Assembly (NCBI GenBank): GCA_009746045.1
Contig: RPFO01000667.1
Span: forward strand, 6,677,046 to 6,741,045
Source of the DNA: Mesostigma viride
Taxonomy: Eukaryota; Streptophyta; Mesostigmatophyceae; Mesostigmatales; Mesostigmataceae
Reading direction: 5' to 3'
Length of the DNA stretch: 64,000 bases
Numbering within the stretch: the first letter of the stretch is position 1; every line of letters starts with the position of its first letter. Of the stretch, positions 53,791 through 64,000 are shown one piece after another. Both the position numbers and the translations under genes were made by a program. The notes under the pieces are model-generated. The model had not been told where the DNA came from, did no database searches, and saw nothing but the letters and a program-made list of their open reading frames with translations.

Positions 53791-56241
53791 TTACTGGGCA
53801 ATACCCTGCAGCTTGCGACCAAGGTAATTTTCCTGCTCCAGCCGGCCCTTCAAGCTAATCCATTCAAAGTATGAAACAGCCACCGCTCTAAACCCACCTT
53901 TTTCTAGCAGCTGCCTTTTGAAAAGAGTCACCGCTGTGATGGCCCCGGAATCTTGGTAGAAATGGGACGGCCCATCCACCTCCACGGCCACCTTCCCATC
54001 CACCAGGATATCGACATATGAGAGGCCATGGAAGAAAGGGACCTCGTTTTTGTGGGCAATGCCCATACCCTGCAGAACCCTGGAAACCTCCAGGTGAAGG
54101 TCAGATGACGACGGCCCTGGCTGCTGCTTGCTTTGCACGGCTGTACCTTGCCACCTCTCGAGAAGAGCAGAGCAAAAACGGTCACGCGCATGATCACTGG
54201 CGTCCACGCAGGCAAGGATGTACTGGCAGACTTGCTTAAGCTGCAACCAAAAATCTTTATCAGTTGGCTGCGTGAGCTTGGTCCAGGCAACCATAAGCGC
54301 CCTGGCTGCGTCACTGTCAGGCCTTCCTGCCACTGCAAGCGCCCACAGCGTATTTGCAGCATCTTGCTCCACAAACCCTTCTGCCACCCACTCCGCCATC
54401 CCTGCTTCTGCGGCCTCATAAACAAGCTCAAAACGGCCCTTGCCTTGTTCCACAGCGCTTGCACAAGCCAGGGCAGACCCCCGCAGCACCCGCACCTCCA
54501 CCCACGCCTCCACCGCAGAGTACAGTGCAGGGGTCCCCTTGCCCGCGGTGGCAAAAGCATGCGCAAGGTTAGAGACATTCTGCGGATTGAAGCCGTCCAG
54601 TCCCCTGCCAAGTGCCTCGTCCTGCACTGCCCCCAACAGCCCAGAAGCCTCCCTGCCTGCCTTGGCAAAAGCCCATGCCATGTTCGACATGTTTTGAGCG
54701 GTGAACTCTCGCAGGCCCCTTGTGCCCACCTCGACTTCCACGGCTGCAAACAGCCCCGGAGCCCCAACGCTTGCTTTCACAAAGGCCCACACCAGGTTTG
54801 CGATGTTTTGTGGGTTGAACCCTTGGAATCCCCTGGCCAACATCTCCTTGTCAACAGCTGCAAAAAGCTGCAAGGCTTCCTTGCCTGCCGTCGCAAACGC
54901 CCACACCAGGTTTGCGATGTCCTGTGGGTTGAACCCTTGTAATCCCCTGGCCAACACCTCCTTCTCAACAGCTGCAAAAAGCTGCAAGGCGTCCTTGCCT
55001 GCCGTCGCAAACGCCCACACCAGGTTTGCGATGCCCTGTGGGTTGAACCCTTGTAATCCCCTAGCCAACACCTCCTTCTCAACAGCTGCAAAAAGCTGCG
55101 AGGCTTCCTTCCCTGCTTTTGCAAATGCCCACACCAGATTTGCGATGTTTTGTGGGTTGAACCCTTGCAATCCCCTGGCCAACATCTCCTTCTCAACAGC
55201 TGCAAAAAGCTGCAAGGCGTCCTTGCCTGCCGTCGCAAACGCCCACACCAGGTTTGCGATGCCCTGTGGGTTGAAACCTTGTAATCCCCTGGCCAACACC
55301 TCCTTCTCAACAGCTGCAAAAAGCTGCGAGGCTTCCTTGCCTGCCGTCGCAAATGCCCACACCAGGTTGGACATCTCTTGCGGCTTAAACCCTTGCAGCC
55401 CTCTAACCAACACCTCCTTCTCAACAGCTGCAAAAAGCTTCAAGGCTTCATTCCCTGCTTTTGCGAACGCCCACATGATGCCCGCGACTCCCCTTGCATC
55501 CATGCTGCTCAATCTCTTCATGGCCTCCCCCTCCATCCGGTCCAGGCCTTTGCTCGCGTCCCCCCCTAGTTTTGGCAGGTTGCGTGCCAGGGTGTCCAGA
55601 TCGCGGTTGGTGAACGAGCCCGGGTCATCCTCCCACCGCGCCCACACCTGCTCGAGGAGCTGGGAGAACCTGGGGTCCCTGGCAAGGCCGGTGGACCTGA
55701 GCTCGTTCAGGGCTGCTAGCAGGTCCACCGTGCGAACAGCATCGTTTCTGGACCGCACATCCGCCAGCCAGCGAAAGATTTCTTCCGGCTCCAGACCCTT
55801 CAAGGTGGGGGCGTTGACCGTCCTAACCGCCGGGCGGGGCGTCTGAGGGCGTGATGAAACTGGTTTGGGCTTGTCCTTTCCAGACCGGTCGCGCAACCGG
55901 GCGCTGATGGGCAGGGTGCATCTGCCCTTGGCCGTTGAGAATGTGCATGGGAACTTGAGGTGCTGCGCGTGTCGCGGCCAGGGGGAGACTCGGGTGATGG
56001 GCGGCGGCGCTCCCAAGGAAAGGGGGTAGCAAGGTCGGGTCGTGAAGCGCACGCAGCCTGGACAAGGTGGCCATGTGGGTGGGCGCGGCGCAATCGCAGA
56101 GACCAAGGGAAAATGCAGCGAATTAAATTTACACAATCTGCACGCGGTCAACTTGTGAGGTGAGAGGGGATACTGTTGTGGAGAAGAGGAAAGACAGCGG
56201 CTGCAGAAGATATATCTTTGCTCCAATCCAAGGAATTTCAA
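53791..56241 (-). CDS. Octotricopeptide-repeat protein with C-terminal RAP domain
   Basis: 816 residues from ATG 56241. The first 60-110 residues are rich in Arg, Ser and Pro with few acids, consistent with an organelle transit peptide. Residues about 260-600 hold nine 38-residue repeats of the type GFNPQxIANLVWAFATAGK, ending KEVLARGLQ. The C-terminal 75 residues are the RAP domain (VDILVDGKVAVEVDGPSHFY, then LFKRQLLEKGGF and VSYFEW), a restriction-endonuclease-like fold. Such OPR/RAP proteins bind or process specific chloroplast or mitochondrial RNAs. The central repeats are nearly identical at DNA level, showing recent expansion within the gene. An alternative Met downstream could be used, but the N-terminal signal argues for the long form. 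No interrupting stop or frameshift. Confidence 0.9.
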   Translation of the reverse strand: MKFLGLEQRYIFCSRCLSSSPQQYPLSPHKLTACRLCKFNSLHFPLVSAIAPRPPTWPPCPGCVRFTTRPCYPLSLGAPPPITRVSPWPRHAQHLKFPCTFSTAKGRCTLPISARLRDRSGKDKPKPVSSRPQTPRPAVRTVNAPTLKGLEPEEIFRWLADVRSRNDAVRTVDLLAALNELRSTGLARDPRFSQLLEQVWARWEDDPGSFTNRDLDTLARNLPKLGGDASKGLDRMEGEAMKRLSSMDARGVAGIMWAFAKAGNEALKLFAAVEKEVLVRGLQGFKPQEMSNLVWAFATAGKEASQLFAAVEKEVLARGLQGFNPQGIANLVWAFATAGKDALQLFAAVEKEMLARGLQGFNPQNIANLVWAFAKAGKEASQLFAAVEKEVLARGLQGFNPQGIANLVWAFATAGKDALQLFAAVEKEVLARGLQGFNPQDIANLVWAFATAGKEALQLFAAVDKEMLARGFQGFNPQNIANLVWAFVKASVGAPGLFAAVEVEVGTRGLREFTAQNMSNMAWAFAKAGREASGLLGAVQDEALGRGLDGFNPQNVSNLAHAFATAGKGTPALYSAVEAWVEVRVLRGSALACASAVEQGKGRFELVYEAAEAGMAEWVAEGFVEQDAANTLWALAVAGRPDSDAARALMVAWTKLTQPTDKDFWLQLKQVCQYILACVDASDHARDRFCSALLERWQGTAVQSKQQPGPSSSDLHLEVSRVLQGMGIAHKNEVPFFHGLSYVDILVDGKVAVEVDGPSHFYQDSGAITAVTLFKRQLLEKGGFRAVAVSYFEWISLKGRLEQENYLGRKLQGIAQ

Positions 56242-58210
56242 ACCACCTCCCGCTGCTCACGGCCACCGGTGCCCATGCGCCAACCCCATTCTCGCGCGCT
56301 ACGTAGGCCCAATTCGTAGTGGCATGCTCATACCTTGTAGGGTAAGCCATGCTCATCTTACGGCTAAAAAAGGCTTACTCTTCCTGAGGGGTGCCAAATT
56401 TCCTTACAGCCATTCGGTCTGGAATTGGTTGTAGAATTCCGCCACGAGGCATCAATGGGGTGAGATACCAAGCAGGAGATCTATTTCAATTGCTGTTATC
56501 CACCAGTCAAACAAGTTGATCAATGACATACGTGCCAGCTCTCAGTGGCTGCCTTGCAAACCACCCAGGAGTGCAAATAGCATGCCCAAAAAATGCCCAA
56601 AGAACATGCCCTGAACGTTAGTTTAAAAGCCTAGAAAATGTGGGTCACAGAAAGCCCAACCTCATCGCTGACTATAAATTATGCGTGCAAGGTACGTGGC
56701 AGCGAAATTTGGCATAATGTGACACTCTAGCCAACAAAGAATTCCTTACCTTGATAAAGGACAGTAGAAAAGCGCTTCCATGCAGCCCCAGAAACTAGAA
56801 AAGGCAGCATCGTTCAACGGTCTGAGATAGGTGCTTACACGATTCCACATAACATCTGCACGTCCAGGGCCAGGAATCTCATTCTGGCGGGCTCTGCGTG
56901 CGTACCTGGCATGGCTGGCGCCTTGCACTCGTAAACTCGAGGAAGTAAGGCACCGCCGTGGACGGAGACGGTGGCGTCCATGAGGATATCAGTTAGGCTA
57001 TCAGTTAGCCAGGTCCCGTAAGGACCCTCCCTTTCCAACTATCAAGCAGACGACGCCAAAGATCCTACCGACGTCGCCCGAACAAGATTAGCAGTCATGC
57101 GAGCGTGCTGCTGCACGCGAATGCTACCTCAAAGCATCGTCGCAGCTTTCCGTGCATCTTAACGCTCGGCAAGCCATCCAGCAAAGCCAGCTAAACGCAT
57201 GCACGCCTTGGACGCATTATGCTGCGGGGAATTCCTCTTCTTGCTCCGCTGACACTGGATTATGATGCAATGGCCAGGTCGATGGGTTGAACATAGCAGA
57301 AAGATCTCGCATTCTCGCACTCACAATCTCGCACCTATGCTTCCTGCGGCAGCCAAAGCGCCGACAGTGCCCGCAAGATCACCCCTCAAGTGTTCGGGCC
57401 CGGAAACTGCTCGGGTGTTCGGACTCGAGCTGCCATCCCCTTAACCGGGCTCATTTCTGAAAAGGGTCGCAATCCAAAGGCAAACCAGGATTTGATAGCC
57501 ACAGGACTGTCCAGCTCCCATCGGTCGCGCGCGTTATGACCTATGTGATGAGAGGACCTGCCTGCCTTTCCCTATCAGCTCGCCTGTCTTGTCCGTTTGT
57601 CCAAGAAAGGCGAACGGTCCTGTGGGCGCGCCCGCGCACGTGACCTGCTGGCGACAGCACACACGGCTGCTGGCGGATGGCAGCAACTCCGAACCCAGTG
57701 ATTGATGTGGCCCGTTGCTGACTTGGCAAGGTCCAGATTCGCCCCGTAACAACTCTTACGTCAATCGCCCCGGCGCCATGCATCATGGTGCGCTGCTAGA
57801 TGATGTCGGGGGGTCCTATCATCAAGAACCAGGTCCTATCAACCGAGTGACCGACGGAAAGGCCAGCAGCATTGCAGCCACTCGCCAAGCCAGCAATGAG
57901 CAAGGCCACGTCTTGTACGACAACAGCTACATTTCCCCCGAAGCGTTTAAGCACCTCTGCGGTCTGCCTCATGCAGCGGAGGGTGCGGCATATTGCTGTG
58001 CAGCCTGCGGGCATACCGTGGTCATCAGTGCTCTGTCATGCGGCTAACGCCGATCTATTTGACGCGGGCGCACGTAATTAAGAGGCGTTCGGCTTAAAAT
58101 CGTGGATTGTTAACATCGGGCTCGGGCGCTAATGCCAAACCCCTGGTTTCCCTGGTGTCGACTTATACTTCCACGCATTTCTTGTGGAATTTCATGAAGG
58201 TATAATCAAC
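56242..58210. other. Intergenic stretch between divergent genes
   Basis: No supported gene in about 2 kb. It should hold the promoters of the RAP gene (left, minus) and exonuclease gene (right, plus). Confidence 0.5.
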
Positions 58211-58921
58211 ATGGTATCGAGAAGAGTGCAAGCGGTTCCGGCTCTCCAAAATTCAGATTATGAGCTGTTTGCTGTCGATACTGAAACTACAGGACTGAAG
58301 CCAACCGATACGATCCTTGAAATTGCTGCAGTCCACATTCCGGAGTTTGCGCGGGCATGCTCGCCTGCATCGAAGATTGCCCCTCGTAGCCATGCTGATC
58401 CTGTGGCTCCAGTCTTTTCCTCTTTAGTAAACCCGGGCTTTTCTTTCTCGTCTAAGAGCCAGGCGAGCGCAAAACATGGGATCACGAATCCGATGGTCGC
58501 GTCGAAGCAACCGTTTGACGAAGTTTTTAGAAATTTGCATGCGTGGGTGCGTCAACACTGCGGCCACGGCAGCGGGGATCGAGTAGAGAAGGTCCCGTTA
58601 CTGGTGGCGCATAACGCTCACTTTGATCTAAGAATGATCAGGAAGTCCTTGCCTCCTGATTACTGGCAGGACGGGCAACCGTCAGTCCATGTCGCGTGCT
58701 CGCTTCCCCTGGTGCGAGGTTGTTGGCCCGAAGCGGGCAGGTACAAACTTGAGCACCTAACGAAACTCCTTGACCTGCCATTTCCTGTAGCTCACCGTGC
58801 TGAAGCAGATGCCCATGCCCTAGCCGGCGTCATGCACCGTGTAGCACAGGAGATAGGGTGGGCCAAGGTGTTTTCCGTTCTCCAGCCATTCATGAAGGTG
58901 ATACGCCAGGCGCCGAGGTGA
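58211..58921 (+). CDS. DEDDh 3'-5' exonuclease (DnaQ/TREX-like)
   Basis: 236 residues from ATG 58211, the first ATG of the frame. ExoI: FAVDTETTGLKPTDTILEI (Asp and Glu of DxE). A central insert of about 40 residues (KIAPRSHADPVAPVF) separates ExoI from the SLVNPGFS strand, which is usual for the substrate-side loop. ExoII: PLLVAHNAHFDLRMI, giving the second Asp. ExoIII: HRAEADAHAL, giving the His and the last Asp (HxAxxD). All four metal ligands and the general base His are present, so it should be catalytically competent. No targeting peptide or membrane segment. It could act in DNA or RNA 3'-end trimming; the exact substrate cannot be told. Confidence 0.88.
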   Translation: MVSRRVQAVPALQNSDYELFAVDTETTGLKPTDTILEIAAVHIPEFARACSPASKIAPRSHADPVAPVFSSLVNPGFSFSSKSQASAKHGITNPMVASKQPFDEVFRNLHAWVRQHCGHGSGDRVEKVPLLVAHNAHFDLRMIRKSLPPDYWQDGQPSVHVACSLPLVRGCWPEAGRYKLEHLTKLLDLPFPVAHRAEADAHALAGVMHRVAQEIGWAKVFSVLQPFMKVIRQAPR

Positions 58922-59494
58922 TCCACCACGGAATTATGGATTGGTCTCCACAGGCCCGGCCGCAGGACGAGCATCACGCCTATTTCGCACGACCACAAGG
59001 TTTAGCCAATGTCTACCATACATAGAAATGGTCATTGCTGAAGATCGAATTGGGCTTGTTATAACTAGCACTTTTGCTTCTATCTATGATTGTCCGGTGT
59101 ACTGAGCATGGCCTGCTGTGTTTGCCATGCAATTCTGGCAGTGTAGGTCTAGATGGCACCCACCAAACAGGGGTAAGCATGCACTGGCCTCAAGGGCATG
59201 CCCTGGAGCCTGGTAGAAGCAACTTTTCTTCCAAATGGGTTAAGAAACTGTGTCGCCTCTTCCTGGCATGGCTAAAGCGTCGTGCGCGCATGCACACATG
59301 CTTGTGATACTGTCACCAGTGAGGTACGTACCTGGTGTTGGCTCACAACTGTTACTAAACGACTTTAATTCCTATTAGAAGTTACATGCTGCGCCGCACG
59401 TTTTACTGCATGTGGCTCAATTAATTCATGTAATGCATGAACATTGTGCATCGAGTAACAATCTGGTACACCTGAACATGATGTAGCCCTCGGC
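58922..59494. other. Intergenic stretch
   Basis: No supported gene. Confidence 0.5.
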
Positions 59495-59730
59495 ATGGCC
59501 CCCACCCACACTCCGCCTCTTAGACGACGCCGAGTGTTACGCCGCGGGTCTCTACCGCCTCCTCTACCTATACCGCAACCTAAACCACGTCCCAAGGACC
59601 CACGTCTAATTCTACCTAAACTAGTGGGGCCACCGATTGAGGAACTACCCTGTGCGAAAGTCAGACGCGACGAATCAGATCTCAATGCATTTACATGTGT
59701 ATAACTATAATATGCCATCAACCACTTATG
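59495..59730 (+). repeat. Long inverted repeat, left arm
   Basis: Its translated end (RDESDLNAFTCV) and following AATATGCCAT match the minus strand of 63760-63990 (RDDPDLNAFTYV). Similarity is about 65-70% by eye. It may be part of a retroelement gag or terminal region. Confidence 0.65.
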
Positions 59731-59814
59731 TCGTGACCAATTCAATTCAGGAATACGAAGGAAACACCTAACCAGCCTGTTACGTCGCGTAACAACCTGC
59801 TGTAGCCGTCTGTA

Positions 59815-60493
59815 GCTACTACGAATGGTTTTGTAGTATCCGGAAGGATGAGGACAGGAGGAGTGAGGAGAAGGGATTTTAAACAAACAAATGCCGACTG
59901 ACATTCATCACTCCAAACAAAAGGGATATCTTTCTTTAATAAATGATTAATGGGCGCCGCTATAGTGGCAAACCGAGGGATGAAACGTCTATAGTAGGAG
60001 GCAATACCTAGGAAACTACGCACACTCTTAACATCTGTAGGGGTAGGCCAATCTTGAATAGACCTAGTTTTATCCGGGTCGGTAGCAAGACCGGCATATG
60101 AGAACACATGACCTAGGAAGGGTACACTCCTACCGGAGCGTACTAAAGTTAGCACGGCGAGCCCATAAAGAATTTTCTGCCATTATTTCTAATACTTTCT
60201 TTAAATCGCGGAGGTGTGTTTCAAAGTCTGGGGAATAAATAAGAATATCATCTAAATAGGCCTGGGCACATGCACGGTCGTGCTCAGCCAGAGAAATAGA
60301 AGAGAAGGATGGATCTTTTAAATCAGAGGACACCTGGGGAAGGTCACTGTGTGTTGCCCATTACAGGCCTAAGAACTTCATTCATTAACATTTGAAAGGA
60401 AGCGGGAGAATTGCACAAACCCATGGCAGCTACTCTGAACTGATAGTGACCAAAAGGGGTAGCGAACGCGGTTTTGTGGCAGTCTTCGGGCGC
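59815..60493 (-). pseudogene. Ty3-type reverse transcriptase, 3' part
   Basis: Minus strand from APEDCHKTAFATPFGHYQF through NSPASFQMLMNEVL, AYLDDILIYSPDF (YLDD catalytic box), FLGHVFSYAG, SFLGIASYYRRFI and PFVVATDG, then the homology ends abruptly near 59815. At least two frame changes occur (about 60345 and 60140). The 5' half lies at 62664-63065 beyond retroposon C. Confidence 0.9.
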
Positions 60494-60503
60494 TATGCGC
60501 AAC

Positions 60504-62653
60504 AAGGAGCTACGAGCCACGAGGTAGCCATGGCTGACGGCGGCGCTCATAACTTTCACGTTTGAGCACCGAATTTAGTCGTAAATATCACAATCGCTTC
60601 GTCTTTCTAAGACGCACATGCTGATGTAATTTTTCGACGCTATTACGCAATATATGACGAGCAAACGCTCCTCGACGCAACGCAGCCTGGCGGCTGCACT
60701 CGGCAATGAAAATACGTCTGCAGCTCCGGCTGCAGCTTCGCCCTCAGGTCCGGCAGGCAGCGGTGACACTAGTCGCGCACTGGTGGTCGCCGAGCCCCCT
60801 CCCGGGCTTCCTGCCTCGCCTTCAGCCTCGCCCGAGCCCAAACGCAGCCGCCCAACCGAACCTAGCTGGTCTGAGTACGACTTTGACGTTGATGAGTTAT
60901 TTTCCACCTTCGACGTCAACAGACCCGGCTATTTCGACAGGCCACACATTCGGATACTGGAGCTCCTGTTTTATGGGTCGTATGCCTCCCTTCTTGACCT
61001 GTGCCAGCGCCTCCAACTCAACAAATGCTTCCGCAGCCAGTCTGACGGCCACTAGTTTCAGCTCCGCTCAGCTGACCTGTCTGGCTGGTCGCGACCGCGC
61101 CTTCAGCTTGCCGCCCTCAAGATTTTCCATCCTTCAACGCTGTTCCGCGGACCTCTGGCAACCCGTTCCCTTGACCGAATTCACCCTCCTCCACCACCTC
61201 TCACAGCACGTGACGCCCCTCGCTGCCAAGTGCAAGCTTTGGGTCGCAAGCTGGCTGCTGAGCTCCCCACCATCCCCACCGCCACCGCCACCGCCACCGC
61301 CACCGCCACCGCCACCGCCACCGCCACCGCCACCGCCACCGCCACCGCCACCGCCACCGCCACCGCCACCGCCACCGCCACCGCCACCGCCACCGCCACC
61401 GCCACCGCCACCGCCACCGCCACCGCCACCCTCCTCGCCTCCCCCCCCCCCCCCCCCGCCTCCACCGCCTCCATCACCGCCCAGCTCCACGACATTGACC
61501 AGCGCCTTAAGGACAATGCAATCGCCATCGAGGTCCTGCAAAACACCGCAGGCCTCACCGCTCAGGCGGTGAAGGACATTGCCGCCAAGCCAGCCCCGGC
61601 TGGCCTGGCCGGCGATGCTCCTCCCATCCCGACCTGGGCGGACATGCTTAAGCAGCACGCCACCTCCACCACCTCCGCCGTCGCAGCACAGCTCCAGCAG
61701 CAGACGCTCGACCTCCGCGAGGAGGCCGAGCTCGCCAAGCTCAGCCTCAAAAGCATTGTCTTGAAAGAACTTCGACATGGAGGAAGGTGAGAATTCCGAG
61801 AAGCTTGCACGCGCGTTTGAGAGAGAAATTCTTAGTCGCATATGGGCCTTACTGGTGAGATCGAGCTGGTCGCCCACCGCCTTCCCCGCGCGCGGGGTAA
61901 GGCAGCTAGGGGCGCCCCCGCGCCTCCTCACCTGTAAGAACCCGGCGGACAAGATTTCCTTCCTCAGACGCCGCAAGCGGCTCGAGAAGACTCACTTCAC
62001 CCTTGACGACGACTTGATCGACTTTGGCGCAGTTGAACAACGGCAACGGGAGCTATGGCCGACCTACCTCCAGCTCCGGCAGACCAAGGCGGGGCAGCCG
62101 GTTTACTGGAAGGGGGCGACCAGATCTACGTCGGCCACAAGCCCTGGCATGCGACCCCCGCGGCCCCAACGACTCCAGACGCCCCAGCTTAGGGGAATAC
62201 TGAGCAGTAGTAGTGTAGAATAGATAGACCGTGGCCATGCACATGTAAGCCTCCTACAGGCTCTATACCAGCTGACTCACGAGTCTCATTTAGCCATGTA
62301 CATGTGTGCCTATGCTGTGCCACACTCCAGATGATGCCTAGCCGTTTTTGTATGTAGTTAAGCTGTGCCCATGCAGAGAGCTGCTCTCTGCTGAGATGCC
62401 ACGCTCTAGCTCTTGTATAGCTATGATGATCTTCCCCACCTATGACGGGCTCCCCTTAGCTGGGAGTTGCCCGAGACTCTGGGTGGTGCAGGTGCCCTAT
62501 AGTAGTGCATGCACCTAGAGCAAGTGTTGTTTACATTCCCACCCTTGCAGGAAGTAGCTTAGAATGTATTATAGGCCATATGCCCCTTCTCAAGGGCAGC
62601 CTATGTGCTACAGATACTCCCAACGGAGTTATGTTCCTAATTAATTAATTAAT
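60504..62653 (+). mobile_element. ORF1-only retroposon copy C, 2,150 bp, inside the Ty3 RT
   Basis: Flanked by a 10-bp duplication TATGCGCAAC (60494-60503 and 62654-62663). When one copy is removed the RT reads straight across (LRI then APEDCHKT). It has the 5' leader and the TTCC(TAAT)n-type tail of copy A. Confidence 0.95.
60654..62175 (+). pseudogene. ORF1 of copy C, frameshifted, with internal repeat expansion
   Basis: ATG 60654 opens MTSKRSSTQRSLAAALGNEN and reads to a stop near 61055. The next conserved part (coiled coil, WADMLKQH) is in another frame at 61430-61790, and the RRM/CTD (FLRRRKRLEK, then RELWPTYLQLRQTKAGQPVY) is in a third at 61777-62150. The Ser/Thr-rich segment has become a (CCACCG)n array at about 61277-61430, followed by a poly-C run at about 61441-61457. 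Confidence 0.9.
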
Positions 62654-62663
62654 TATGCGCAAC

Positions 62664-63065
62664 TGCCAAAAACCATCTGCACAGTCTAACACGGTAAAAC
62701 ACGTAGAACCCTTAACCCACCTTATTAAATATGTCATCAATACGAGGCAAAGGATACTTATTAACAGACTTAACTGTAATATCATTTAGTTTCCTATCAT
62801 CTGTAAGTAGACGAAACTTGCCGTTTGGCTTAGGCACTAAAAGCTCACCAGCTGAGTAGGGGGAGTTACTAGGCTCTATTAATCCTGCTTCTAATAATGA
62901 TACTAATATCTGTTTTAGTTCCTTTAACTCGGTCGGGCGGCACTCGATCGGGCCCATGCGGTACATCGGAGCATGAGTAGGAACAGCACCGTCTTTTATT
63001 ACTACACGGTGTAAAACAGAACGATGAGGGTATGAGGCCGGGGGTCTTTTCTTCAAAGACTTATT
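62664..63065 (-). pseudogene. Ty3-type reverse transcriptase, 5' part
   Basis: Minus strand: VLHRVVIKDGAVPTHAPMYR, LIEPSNSPYSAGELLVPKPN, FRLLTDDRKLNDITVKSVNK, YPLPRIDDIF, then a one-base frameshift at about 62713 and TVLDCADGFWQLRI up to the target duplication. In Ty3-type RT this is fingers and palm up to the first catalytic Asp (LDCADGFWQ). Confidence 0.9.
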
Positions 63066-63759
63066 AAGAGGAATCTATTACAGCCATACATCTTACTAGT
63101 TCGTTCTCAGAAAATCCAACTCCTATGGTATCTACTGTACTTACATCTATATCCACACTTTTGGTGCATGGGGATAGGTATTTCTTGGACTTCCAACTGA
63201 AGGAACATACATAATAGGTATCCATATTCTTTTAGTTCAGATCGCAACTTGAATCATTAGACATTAACACACAACAAATAACATTAATACTTCAGGTATA
63301 GGTCGTATGACGTATAGGAGGATCCACAGGTGTAGGAGGAGTAATTGTTACGTCGCGTAACAATTCGTTGTAGTTACGGACGTAAATTAGGTCCTTGGCC
63401 TCGGCTGTTCTTAGGTTACGTGCAGTTCTAGTTGGGACATGATTGTCCCCGTAACAGTACTGTGGTATATTGGGTGCCTTTGGGCGCCGCGCCGCGTACT
63501 TTATTAGTGGTCCTTATCCTTTTGTAGAATGTAGTGGACCGGCGTGCATCTGTGCACCTGCTTGTGTTTCTGTGTTTCTGCAGGCGAGGGCCAGGTCGGC
63601 CCGAGCCTGTTGGACCGTTGGTGACCATTTATGCACGTTCCACTCCTTGTGTGGTCACTCGGCGTGTGTTAAATGAATTAACACATATAGCTTGGGTCAC
63701 GGCAGTGTAGTTGTGTTTCCTTCCTCTTTTCCTGGAGTAAACGGGTTTGGTTAAATGGC
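63066..63759. other. Probable upstream retroelement remnant
   Basis: No intact frame. TGTTACGTCGCGTAACAA at about 63348 recurs in the same orientation at about 59780, just outside the RT homology. Confidence 0.45.
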
Positions 63760-63990
63760 CTATGGCATATTACAGTAGTACATATGTAAATGCATTGAGA
63801 TCTGGATCGTCTCGTTCGTCTTTCGCTAGGGGTTTAACTAGAGGCGGCCTTACTAGTCTAGGTAGTATCAGGACAGAGAGGTAGAGGTGGCGGCCGAGGC
63901 TTGCGGCGTAACAATGGACTCGGAGGTAGTTTAGATAGAGAGCGAGACGACGATCCTTTGCAACATACGTCATTGAATCAACCCTTCCGC
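63760..63990 (-). repeat. Long inverted repeat, right arm
   Basis: See 59495-59730; the two are about 4 kb apart and inverted. Confidence 0.65.
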
Positions 63991-64000
63991 GGCTGGGAAA

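Noticed and set aside
54701-55846. 381-residue open frame antisense to the RAP gene
   Set aside because: It follows from the codon pattern of the repeats; the minus strand has real domains.

Overview
This window is nuclear DNA of a eukaryote, most likely a photosynthetic protist and plausibly a heterokont (stramenopile) alga. The evidence is split genes with GT-AG introns, very heavy microsatellite and minisatellite load, several kinds of retroelement, an octotricopeptide-repeat/RAP protein of the kind that handles organellar RNA, a DnaJ-like protein whose N-terminal half resembles a stramenopile group, a plant-type polytopic membrane protein, and an interstitial run of degenerate TTTAGGG. 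The taxon is inferred from gene content only; there is no rRNA or organellar marker.

Layout. 0-2.6 kb is a 29/30-bp C-rich minisatellite, followed by a duplicated block of about 160 bp. 4.1-8.1 kb is a three-exon DDE/RNase H-like gene whose introns and flanks carry about a dozen copies of a 22-bp palindrome. 8.4-11.3 kb has a MITE and three small same-strand genes, one with a LamG-like fold, ended by a truncated LINE. 12.4-13.4 kb (minus) encodes a VDxxWH plus double beta-grasp protein ending in a SUMO-like domain. 15.7-23.6 kb is one old element carrying three nested insertions: two intact ORF1-only retroposons tail to tail, and a TTAA-flanked DNA element. 27.0-28.4 kb is the J-like protein. 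29.0-39.6 kb (minus) is a nine-exon membrane protein gene whose introns are mostly tandem repeats. 40.4-46 kb has retroposon fragments and a zinc-ribbon gene cut by a LINE. 46.7-48.7 kb is an almost pure (TTCTTG)n array. 50.2-52.5 kb is a decayed Penelope-like element. 53.8-56.2 kb (minus) is the RAP protein, 58.2-58.9 kb a DEDDh exonuclease, and 59.8-63.1 kb a decayed Ty3-type reverse transcriptase split by another ORF1-only retroposon.

How it fits together. The dominant theme is a family of 2.0-2.15-kb retroposons. They encode only a LINE ORF1-type nucleic-acid chaperone, end in short tandem repeats, and make 10-12-bp target-site duplications, which suggests they use another LINE's reverse transcriptase. 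A LINE with a similar TTAA-type tail is present only as 5'-truncated copies. The second theme is the membrane-protein gene: several exon ends have degenerate copies in the adjoining introns, and microsatellites abut several splice sites. The host genes shown here are functionally unrelated and there is no operon logic.
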